Of a stretch of DNA of 8,936 nt, positions 1-4,997 are shown piece after piece. Source of the DNA: a bacterium (GTDB taxonomy: Bacteria; Chloroflexota; Dormibacteria; UBA8260; Bog-877); contig JAKABA010000162.1 in NCBI GenBank assembly GCA_021802115.1, positions 1-8,936 on the forward strand. The letters are read 5' to 3'. Within the stretch, counting starts at the first letter, position 1, and each line of letters begins with the position of its first letter. Position numbers and translations under genes: made by a program. The notes beneath the pieces are model-generated. The model did not search any database, was not told where the DNA came from, and saw only the letters and a program-made list of their open reading frames with translations.

Positions 1-166
1 ACCACCGAAACGCGGTGTGGGGGTGGATGCCTTGGCGGCGCGCCCACTCAGTCAGATTCACGATCTGCACTATCATACATACGTCTGGGCACTTGAAGGA
101 TGTTACTGGTGACCAGCTACCAACCCCCATTGGACGGTGGCCACTGGTTTCAGACGAGGCCGACGG

Positions 167-184
167 GCGAGATCAGCGAGATCA
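167..184. repeat. Tandem 9-bp direct repeat (2 exact copies)
   Basis: The unit GCGAGATCA occurs twice without a gap, at 167-175 and 176-184. It is seen directly in the sequence. It lies about 120 bases before the antitoxin start and shares its 9-bp spacing with the second repeat block downstream. It may be an operator half-site array, or a chance slippage duplication. Confidence 0.75.
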
Positions 185-216
185 GGGCGGTCGGCGCACG
201 CGCTACCGGTCACGGC

Positions 217-252
217 TTTCGCCGATTGCGATATTTGCGATTATTTCGATAT
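217..252. promoter_or_regulatory. Four imperfect 9-bp iterons, candidate antitoxin operator
   Basis: Four consecutive 9-bp units start at 217, 226, 235 and 244: TTTCGCCGA, TTGCGATAT, TTGCGATTA, TTTCGATAT. The last three share TT(G/T)CGAT. The block is AT-rich against a GC-rich background and ends 53 bases before the antitoxin ATG. TTGCGA at 226-231 could act as a -35 box with a weak -10 near 249-255. Autoregulation by antitoxin binding is the rule for type II TA operons, so an operator role is a reasonable inference. No binding site for this antitoxin family is known to me that would confirm it. Confidence 0.45.
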
Positions 253-291
253 CCGGCTGACCTGGCGAGTGCAAGTGGCCACCAGGCTTGC

Positions 292-297
292 GGGAGG
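292..297 (+). promoter_or_regulatory. Ribosome binding site deciding the antitoxin start
   Basis: GGGAGG lies 8 bases before the ATG at 306, a normal Shine-Dalgarno spacing. It argues for ATG 306 rather than the in-frame TTG at 288, which would place this motif inside the coding region. Confidence 0.7.
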
Positions 298-305
298 ACT
301 GGGAG

Positions 306-818
306 ATGAGCACCGACGCGGCCGTCCGGCGGGACGTAGTCTTTCCGCCCCCGGATCTCCAGTCCCTGGGTGAGCTGGCGCGTTTCGTGGAGACCCACGG
401 CGAACCCGCCCTCCTGGTCGGCCCCACTGGGGAGCGGGTTCTGTTGCCTTCCGAGGTCTACCAGGTGCTGGTGCAGGTGGTGCGGGCCATGCGCGGCGGC
501 AGGGCGATCAGCCTGGCACCGACTACCCAGCGACGCACGACCCAGCAGGCGGCCAACTTTCTCGGTATCAGCAGGCCCACCCTGGTGAAGCTCTTGGAAG
601 CCGGCGAGCTCCCCTTCGACCGACCGGGGCGGCATCGGCGCGTGGGCCTTCTGGACCTTCTGGCCTACCAGTCGAGCCGACGCTCAGATCGGAAGGAGGC
701 GCTCCGGCGACTCACCACCGACGCGAGTGAGCTCGGTTTGTACGAGGGGCCGGCCGAGGACTACGAGTCCGCCTTGCAAGAGTCCCGCCGCAAGTTGTCA
801 GGCCGTGCCCGAACCTAA
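306..818 (+). CDS. Excisionase-type HTH antitoxin of a PIN toxin-antitoxin pair
   Basis: 170-residue cytoplasmic DNA-binding protein, most likely the antitoxin that represses its operon and neutralises the PIN toxin encoded next. Residues 30-65 form the conserved N-terminal segment (PALLVGPTGERVLLP) seen in these antitoxins. Residues 74-120 are a MerR/excisionase-like helix-turn-helix: TQQAANFLGISRPTLVKLL, then a wing (RPGRHRRVGLLDLLAY) typical of the excisionase-family DNA-binding domain. The acidic C-terminal tail (about 140-160) is a plausible toxin-binding segment. The start is ATG 306, with GGGAGG 8 bases upstream; a TTG at 288 is less likely. The last 14 bases overlap the toxin gene, implying translational coupling. 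Family assignment follows from the motif and gene order; the toxin partnership is inference from context. Confidence 0.85.
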   Translation: MSTDAAVRRDVVFPPPDLQSLGELARFVETHGEPALLVGPTGERVLLPSEVYQVLVQVVRAMRGGRAISLAPTTQRRTTQQAANFLGISRPTLVKLLEAGELPFDRPGRHRRVGLLDLLAYQSSRRSDRKEALRRLTTDASELGLYEGPAEDYESALQESRRKLSGRART

Positions 819-1467
819 CTTGAGCATCGCGCCAGACGCGGCCCCTCTCGATGCCTGTGTTCTGGTCCCGATCTCGCTGGCCGATTCCCTGCTGCGTATC
901 GCCGAGTGCAACCTCTATCGTCCCCTGTGGTCGCAGCGGATCGTGGACGAGGCGGTGGCGGCCTTGCAGGTGGTGCACCCAGAAGTACCTGCCGAGCAAT
1001 TCCGGGACAGGTTCGCCGCCATGGCGGCCGCCTTTGAGGACGCCCTGGTGGTGGGTTGGGAGCGGTTTGAGCCGGGTCTGGCCCTGCCCGATCCAAATGA
1101 TCGGCATGTGCTCGCAGTTGCGATCCGGGGCTCCGCCGGCATCATTGTCACCAACAACTCGGAAGACTTCCCGGCCGCCGCGGTCGCTGAGTTTGACATC
1201 GAGGTGACCGATGCGGACGCCTTCTTGCTCGATCAGTTGGACCTAGCGCCGCAGCTGGTTGTCAACGTGATCCAAGAACAGGCTGGCGACACTCGCAATC
1301 CGGCCCTCTCGGTCGACGACCTGCTCAACCGCCTGCGGCGCGCCAGCGTGCCGATGTTTGTCGACGAGGTCCGCCGCCTGCTGCAACAGGCCCTGCGACA
1401 CGGTCCTCTGCGAGTTGCGGCGGTCCACGGAAAGGGACGCTGGACGCGTTTGGGAGCCACTGGCTGA
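805..1467 (+). CDS. PIN-domain toxin (VapC-like ribonuclease, PIN_3 type)
   Basis: 220-residue PIN-fold protein, predicted to be a Mg2+-dependent endoribonuclease toxin. Starting from GTG 805, the family landmarks appear in order: DACVLVP with catalytic Asp16, the stretch LYRPLWSQRIVDEA with Glu49, LPDPNDRHVLAVAI with Asp96/Asp99, and IVTNNSEDFPA with Asp121, giving the acidic quartet of a PIN active site. Residues 138-185 (FLLDQLDL, then NPALSVDDLLNRL) match the C-terminal helical part of this subfamily. The GTG start overlaps the antitoxin stop by 14 bases and has no strong ribosome binding site, so coupling to antitoxin translation is likely; TTG 820 is an alternative start. The last 20 or so residues (HGKGRWTRLGATG) look like a non-conserved extension. 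The gene ends 7 bases from the convergent XRE gene. Confidence 0.87.
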   Translation: MPEPNLSIAPDAAPLDACVLVPISLADSLLRIAECNLYRPLWSQRIVDEAVAALQVVHPEVPAEQFRDRFAAMAAAFEDALVVGWERFEPGLALPDPNDRHVLAVAIRGSAGIIVTNNSEDFPAAAVAEFDIEVTDADAFLLDQLDLAPQLVVNVIQEQAGDTRNPALSVDDLLNRLRRASVPMFVDEVRRLLQQALRHGPLRVAAVHGKGRWTRLGATG

Positions 1468-1474
1468 CGGGCGG

Positions 1475-1819
1475 TCAGCCAAGTGGAGAGGCGTGTGTGC
1501 TGCGCTCGTCACCAAGCTGCTGGGCAGATGCCAGCTCGAGCGGCTCCGGAGTGACCCGCCGTCCGAGAAGGCAGGGGTACCGAACCAAGCTGCCGTGCTT
1601 GGGGTCGACTCCACCACGCTCGGCACGAGCGACGTTGCGCTGGTTGGTACCCTGGGCAGCCTCGACTCGCTCTTGGCTGAGGTCCTGTGGTTCTCGCCCG
1701 GCCGCCAGTTCACGAACCCATTGGAGGGTGTCCAACTCCGCCTGCAGCAGCCCGGGAAAGTCGGGGTTCCTCGCCTTGCGGGCAGCGATGAAGGCGTCCA
1801 GGTCGTCTCGCTTGCCCAT
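1475..1819 (-). CDS. Orphan XRE/HigA-like antitoxin, probably decaying
   Basis: 114-residue protein with an XRE-type helix-turn-helix. Residues 1-30 (DDLDAFIAARKARNPDFP) match the usual N-terminus of HigA-type antitoxins. Residues 47-87 hold the HTH: LSQERVEAAQGTNQRNVARAE, then GGVDPKHGSLVRYPCLLG, against a family pattern of LSQ-x-x-VA-x-x-x-GTSQ-x-x-VAR-x-E and a final RYAxALG. Several usually hydrophobic or small positions are altered (E53, P82, C83), and the last 25 residues are unlike the family, suggesting decay. The start is ATG 1819; I see no close Shine-Dalgarno motif. HigB toxins are normally encoded directly upstream of HigA, but the 163 bases upstream hold no RelE/HigB gene, only a divergent promoter region and then the HNH gene. 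It may act as a plain repressor or be a TA remnant. Confidence 0.6.
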   Translation of the reverse strand: MGKRDDLDAFIAARKARNPDFPGLLQAELDTLQWVRELAAGREPQDLSQERVEAAQGTNQRNVARAERGGVDPKHGSLVRYPCLLGRRVTPEPLELASAQQLGDERSTHASPLG

Positions 1820-1982
1820 CGCGAAACGACGTCACCAGATCTCCTGCCATATGGTGGTTCGGCCTCGGCCGTGCCCATGGGTGCCTCTAAGAGGGGCAAA
1901 TCTTGGGGGCCGTGGGGGACTGTTCCAGGGGCAACCGGGACGAGCCGCCTAGGGAGGGCCAACAAGGTGCAAAATCTCCGCC
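1820..1982. promoter_or_regulatory. Divergent intergenic region between XRE gene and HNH gene
   Basis: These 163 bases separate the starts of two divergently read genes and must hold at least their leaders. Seen directly: GACGTC near 1829, the perfect palindrome CCATATGG at 1847-1854, and a short inverted repeat CCTCT/AGAGG at 1884-1894. AAGGTG about 15 bases before ATG 1983 is a weak ribosome binding site. I cannot point to a clear -35/-10 pair. Either palindrome could be the XRE protein's operator, but that is speculation. Confidence 0.3.
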
Positions 1983-2900
1983 ATGAATGGCGATTCGACC
2001 GATAGCCGGATCCGGTCGGCGGCATTTGCGTTCTTGAGTGAGCTGACGCTCCGGCACGGCGAGGTTCTGCCCGCGGCCGAACTCAGGGTGGGATTTTCCC
2101 ACCAGGGCCAGCGGGTGCCGCTGATGGGCCCGCAGGGAATCTTCAAGCCGGCACTGCTCGAACTTCCGCTGAGCATCACCTCAGTACCTGTGGTCGCCGG
2201 CAGGGCCAGGCCGTATCAGGACGAACTCGGAGGAGACGGTCTGCTGCAATACAGATACCGGGGGGCCGACCCCGACCATCGCGACAATCGCGGCCTCCGC
2301 GAGCTGATGAGGCGCCAGCTGCCGCTCATCTACTTCCACGGCGTCGAACCCGGTCGGTACCTCCCCGAATGGCCGGTCTTCATTGTTGGGGATGACCCTC
2401 GCAGCCTTACGTTCACCGTGGCGGTGGACGACCCCTTGGCCAGCGACTTGGACCCCGCCTACGAATTGCCCGATGTGGCGCGGCGGGCCTACGTGACTCG
2501 CCTGGCCCGCCAGCGGCTCCATCAGGTCGCCTTCCGCCATCGAGTCCTTCGTGCTTATCGAGAATCGTGTGCGATGTGCCGTCTCCACCATCCGGACCTC
2601 CTGGATGCCGCCCACATCCTGCCTGACGGTCACCCTGAAGGGGAGCCGATTACAGCCAATGGTCTGGCCCTGTGCAAGCTCCATCATGCCGCCTTCGATC
2701 GCAACCTCGTGGGCATCCGGCCTGACTCCGTCCTCGAGATCCGCCATGACGTCCTCGATGAGATTGACGGACCGATGCTGCGACACGGCTTGCAAGACCT
2801 TCACGGGAGGCCGCTGATGGTGGTACCGCGGGCTGAGGCCGATCGGCCCAGAACCGAGTTCCTGAGGGAACGCTACCAACTCTTCAGGGAAGCCAGCTGA
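1983..2900 (+). CDS. HNH endonuclease, putative modification-dependent restriction enzyme
   Basis: 305-residue protein with a C-terminal HNH_2-type (PF13391) nuclease domain at about residues 185-250. A zinc-knuckle pair is visible as C196-x2-C199 and C231-x2-H234, and the HNH signature as H211 (DAAHILPDG), N226 (ITANGLALC) and H235 (HHAAFD, with D239). Residues 1-150 form a separate domain with the conserved stretches GIFKPALLELPLSI, GLLQYRYRG, LIYFHGVEPGRY and WPVFIVGDDP. This architecture occurs in predicted stand-alone restriction endonucleases (COG3440). By analogy with SRA-HNH enzymes the N-terminal domain may read modified bases or a specific sequence; that role is inferred, not seen. 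No methyltransferase gene is present in the window, which favours a type IV-like enzyme over type II. It is complete, and transcribed away from the XRE gene and towards the DUF429 gene. Confidence 0.85.
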   Translation: MNGDSTDSRIRSAAFAFLSELTLRHGEVLPAAELRVGFSHQGQRVPLMGPQGIFKPALLELPLSITSVPVVAGRARPYQDELGGDGLLQYRYRGADPDHRDNRGLRELMRRQLPLIYFHGVEPGRYLPEWPVFIVGDDPRSLTFTVAVDDPLASDLDPAYELPDVARRAYVTRLARQRLHQVAFRHRVLRAYRESCAMCRLHHPDLLDAAHILPDGHPEGEPITANGLALCKLHHAAFDRNLVGIRPDSVLEIRHDVLDEIDGPMLRHGLQDLHGRPLMVVPRAEADRPRTEFLRERYQLFREAS

Positions 2901-3035
2901 CCAGCCTGGCAGGGGACTTACTCGACGGCGCTGATCCGGACCGCCCGAGGGTTGGCCCCGCCCCGGCGGCTGCTGACTGAGCTGTGGTGAGATTGCCCCG
3001 CGACCGGCCTCGGTGGGGCTGGCGGCGGATCCGCC
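2901..3035. other. Convergent intergenic gap without a gene
   Basis: The 135 bases between the stops of the HNH and DUF429 genes are GC-rich and hold no open frame with family similarity. I see no strong hairpin followed by a T-tract, so no terminator is called. Confidence 0.4.
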
Positions 3036-3761
3036 TCAGCCCGGAACTGCGCCGAGCTGGCCAAGGCCATCGGCCTGGGGCACCGCAATCCAACCCTCCC
3101 GCCGGGCGCGCTCCAGCTGGTCCGGTGGAACCGGATCGCACCTGCCCAACACCGCTGACCTGGCCACCAGGCTCGCGATCAGAGCGTCGGCACAGTTGTC
3201 GTCGTTGGTGAGCTGGGTCCACTGGTGGCTGGTCACCGTTAGCCAGGGCGCCTTGGCTCGAAGGGCGGTTAGGAGCTCCTCGAGCAGGCGCCGGTTCACA
3301 AGCCCCTTGTAGCTTCGGTGGGGGAGGCCCCATTGGCGCAGCGCGACCGCCGGGTACACCTCGACCACAGCTCCTTGTCCCGAGCGATCGAGGGCACCCA
3401 GCAGCCGGGCCGCGCGCATGGCCGGGTAGGCGAGGCGGTCGGCTGACACGCTGAGCGGCCAGCCCTGCCCGCTCTCGCCAAGATTTCGGTCGGTCGCCCG
3501 ATACGCCAGCTCTCGCTGGCTCGCCGTTCCAAATGGCCGCCCTCGCGCATGCCGACTCACGGCGTCGACGAACTCCGTCGGCCAACCGAGGGGCACGTCT
3601 ATGCCGATCTTGTCTGGCGGGTCCCGGAGGAGGTCCAGGATGTTCTGGTCCGTTACCCCCGACTTGACCTCGAGGATGGTGGCGTGCCCCGTCTGCCATT
3701 GAAGACGACAGGCGGCAGTCCGCTCCGGCCGGCTGGCCATATCTATGCCCACGGTGATCAT
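3036..3761 (-). CDS. DUF429 family protein, predicted RNase H-like nuclease
   Basis: 241-residue protein of the DUF429 family (PF04250), which adopts an RNase H-like fold; its substrate is unknown. Family landmarks: VGIDMASRPERTAACRL at residues 4-20 with the first-strand Asp7, KIGIDVPLGWP with Asp55, the segment from RATDRNLG to PLSVSADRL and AMRAARLLG (about 88-122), VVEVYPAVALRQWGL with Glu134, the segment SYKGLVNRRLLEELL, and NDDNCADALIASLVAR (186-201) with Asp187/188 and Asp192. Acidic residues at the usual RNase H positions (Asp7, Glu134, Asp188/192) are retained, so activity is plausible. Length is typical. ATG 3761 is preceded by AAGGTG at about 10 bases. It stands alone on its strand between a convergent HNH gene and an IS remnant, so there is no operon context. 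Confidence 0.83.
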   Translation of the reverse strand: MITVGIDMASRPERTAACRLQWQTGHATILEVKSGVTDQNILDLLRDPPDKIGIDVPLGWPTEFVDAVSRHARGRPFGTASQRELAYRATDRNLGESGQGWPLSVSADRLAYPAMRAARLLGALDRSGQGAVVEVYPAVALRQWGLPHRSYKGLVNRRLLEELLTALRAKAPWLTVTSHQWTQLTNDDNCADALIASLVARSAVLGRCDPVPPDQLERARREGWIAVPQADGLGQLGAVPG

Positions 3762-3800
3762 CTGGCGAGCACCTTACGCTGGTCCGGCGCAGGCGCCACT

Positions 3801-4085
3801 TCAGCGCTCCAGTTGCGCCGCCGCTGGCCCTGCCCCAATTGCGCCAGGCCGCAGCCGGCTGTGGGGCGGCACCCCAGCAGAGCCGACGCGCCATCCAACC
3901 CGCCGTCCCCGTGAGTTGGGGCGGGCGACAGTCAAGTCCATGGAGAAGATGGGGGCGGTGGGGGAGCAGTCCTCCAGCTGGGCGGCTGTTCGGTACGACT
4001 GGGTCGAGTCGAACGCGTCGAGTATTTCCATGCCTTCCTCCGCAAACTTCAAGGGGTCCCGCGTGGGCGCTGGGTGACTGAACAC
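3801..4085 (-). pseudogene. N-terminal remnant of an IS21-family transposase (istA-like)
   Basis: The minus-strand frame from GTG 4085 includes KFAEEGMEILDAFDSTQSYR followed by TAAQLEDCS. This resembles the N-terminal HTH of actinobacterial IS21-type IstA proteins, whose usual pattern is MEILEAYDLTGSYRAAAELAGCSHHTV. Similarity stops after the Cys-Ser: the expected HHTVAAYV-type recognition helix and the roughly 400 residues of catalytic domain are missing. The frame instead runs into proline/arginine-rich translation and stops at 3801. No IstB ATPase follows. The terminal-repeat-like sequence just upstream (4143-4173) supports the reading. The assignment rests on about 30 residues, so it is moderate. 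Confidence 0.5.
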
Positions 4086-4142
4086 GCTCAGCTGAACCCA
4101 GGAGGGACTTCTCTTGTCGGCGGTCTTGACCCCTCACCCAGG

Positions 4143-4173
4143 GTGGTCAGGTTTCATGGCCGCCAGTGGTCAG
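4143..4173 (-). mobile_element. Candidate left-end repeats of the IS21-like remnant
   Basis: Two exact copies of GTGGTCAG (4143-4150 and 4166-4173; CTGACCAC on the minus strand) flank GTTTCATGGCCGCCA. Multiple short direct repeats of this kind, with a GGCGGCCATGAAA-like spacer, are characteristic of IS21-family ends. They sit 58-88 bases upstream of the istA-like fragment, as expected for a left end. The outer boundary and any target duplication cannot be fixed by eye. Confidence 0.45.
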
Positions 4174-4457
4174 TTCCTCCTGCCTTGACGTGTGTGAGAC
4201 GGAAGCTCCGAGGTCATGTCCCGAACCCGACGTAGTGATGGGCCGCCATCAACTCGTCCCAACGGCCGACCTCATCTGGCCTGACCAGCCGCAGCAACAC
4301 TGGCCGAGGGCGGCTCTCAGCCCCGGCGGCGTTGCTCTCCAAGGGACCAATCCCCGACGGTATGGCGCATTTCGCCGGAAAAGGCCAGCCACCTGCCCGG
4401 CCCGTTCACTTCAGCCGACATCGATGTCGCCCTGGGAGAATCGCTCGAAGAGTTGAA

Positions 4458-4469
4458 TGACTACAGTCA
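4458..4469. promoter_or_regulatory. Inverted repeat upstream of fur, candidate operator
   Basis: TGACT-AC-AGTCA is a perfect 5-bp inverted repeat with a 2-bp spacer, 29 bases before the candidate ATG at 4498. Catalase-linked Fur proteins commonly repress their own promoter through an upstream operator. The repeat is in the right place, but it is short and does not match a Fur or PerR box that I can quote. Confidence 0.3.
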
Positions 4470-4497
4470 GGGTGATGCAGTTGCCGGCGTGGCCGTC

Positions 4498-4563
4498 ATG
4501 GATACCGGTGCGGCCGCAGCGGAGATCCGGGGAGTCGGGCAACGGGTGACCGCGTGGCGGGTG
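4498..4563 (+). pseudogene. Out-of-frame N-terminal segment of the fur gene
   Basis: The frame starting at ATG 4498 gives [20 protein letters not shown] followed by RV. Its GQRVTAWR stretch matches the GLRVTAPR motif that opens the winged-helix domain of Fur proteins. Directly after codon 4561-4563 the homology continues in the other frame, from GAC 4563 onward ([15 protein letters not shown]). A single added base here would join the two parts with exactly the family's usual spacing: 15 residues from the VTA motif through the Pro-His-Leu of the next helix. This segment is therefore best read as the true 5' end of fur, separated by a one-base deletion or a sequence error. Confidence 0.6.
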
Positions 4564-4997
4564 ACCTCCTTGAGCTGCTGCAGAGCAAGCCTCATCTCAC
4601 GGTCGAGGCCCTGCTCAGGGAGGCTCATCTCCGGCTGGGGGCTCTCTCGCTCCAGGGGCTATATGACGCCTTGCGCATCATGGAGGATGCGAGCCTGGTG
4701 CGCCGGATTCAGCCGTCCGGTGGCCCGGCGCTGTACGAGCGTCGCGTCAAGGACAACCATCACCATCTGGTGTGCCGCACCTGCCGAGCGGTGGCGGACG
4801 TGGATTGCACGGCGGGCCACTCGCCATGCCTAACCCCGATCCGGACCGCGGGTTTTCTGGTGGATGAGGCTGAGGTCGTCTTCTGGGGACGGTGCTCAGC
4901 GTGCCAGGAGAGCCCGAGCCCGGCCGCTCTCGCCCGGGTCCACGAGACCACGACCCCACTTGAGAGGGGAAGCGCTACCAAAGGAGAAAGTCAATGA
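4554..4997 (+). CDS. Fur/PerR-family regulator of catalase, 5' end frameshifted
   Basis: Metal-dependent repressor of the Fur superfamily, catalase-linked type, expected to sense peroxide or metal and control its own operon. In the frame from GTG 4554 (147 residues), residues 30-50 hold the recognition helix and following helix ([20 protein letters not shown]). [11 protein letters not shown] at 68-77 carries the metal-site histidines and the first zinc pair Cys74/Cys77. [14 protein letters not shown] at 82-95 and [15 protein letters not shown] at 103-117 are typical of catalase-adjacent members and supply the second zinc pair Cys114/Cys117. The first helix of the winged-helix domain is encoded in another frame (4498-4563), so as sequenced the product from GTG 4554 lacks about 22 residues. 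The gene ends in an ATGA overlap with katA. Identity is secure; whether the allele is functional is not. Confidence 0.82.
   Translation: MAGDLLELLQSKPHLTVEALLREAHLRLGALSLQGLYDALRIMEDASLVRRIQPSGGPALYERRVKDNHHHLVCRTCRAVADVDCTAGHSPCLTPIRTAGFLVDEAEVVFWGRCSACQESPSPAALARVHETTTPLERGSATKGESQ
4981..4986 (+). promoter_or_regulatory. Strong ribosome binding site of katA inside fur
   Basis: AAGGAG lies 7 bases before ATG 4994, within the last codons of fur. The fur stop TGA (4995-4997) shares bases with the katA ATG, so the catalase is translated by coupled or independent strong initiation. Confidence 0.8.

Larger units (their letters stand above)
1..305. other. Non-coding leader region upstream of the HTH-PIN toxin-antitoxin operon
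   Basis: I see no convincing gene here. The short open frames have arginine-rich, low-information translations and no ribosome binding site. The stretch contains two separate direct-repeat blocks with 9-bp spacing (167-184 and 217-252), listed separately, and an AT-richer patch at 60-90. The repeats lie 54-140 bases before the antitoxin start, where the promoter and operator of a self-regulated TA operon would be expected. A frame open from the left edge stops near base 96 and cannot be assigned to a gene. Confidence 0.5.
4086..4497. other. Gene-free stretch between IS remnant and fur
   Basis: This stretch contains the IS21-like end repeats (4143-4173) and then about 320 bases in which I recognise no gene. 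A plus-strand frame stays open from about 4351 into the Fur N-terminal fragment, but its translation up to 4497 matches no family I know. The promoter and operator of the fur-katA unit should lie here. The only candidate operator I can name is the inverted repeat at 4458-4469. Confidence 0.4.

Noticed and set aside
167..252. CRISPR array
   Set aside because: Repeat units are only 9 bp with no spacers, and no cas gene is in the window.
1358..2005. 215-codon plus-strand frame across the XRE gene
   Set aside because: It begins inside the PIN gene and has no family similarity, whereas the opposite strand encodes a recognisable XRE HTH.
2181..2879. 232-codon minus-strand frame
   Set aside because: It is the antisense shadow of the HNH gene; the HNH motifs are clear on the plus strand.
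2884..4137. 417-codon open frame on the minus strand
   Set aside because: It overlaps the DUF429 gene in another frame and translates to an arginine/glycine/proline-rich protein with no recognisable domain.
4555..4566. Programmed ribosomal frameshift in fur
   Set aside because: The site reads CGGGTGACC-like sequence with no slippery heptamer and no obvious downstream pseudoknot; mutation or sequence error is simpler.
4453..4833. Separate protein in the frame beginning TTG 4453
   Set aside because: Only the part near 4498-4563 has Fur similarity; beyond 4563 this frame is the shadow of fur, so it is treated as a frameshift rather than a distinct gene.
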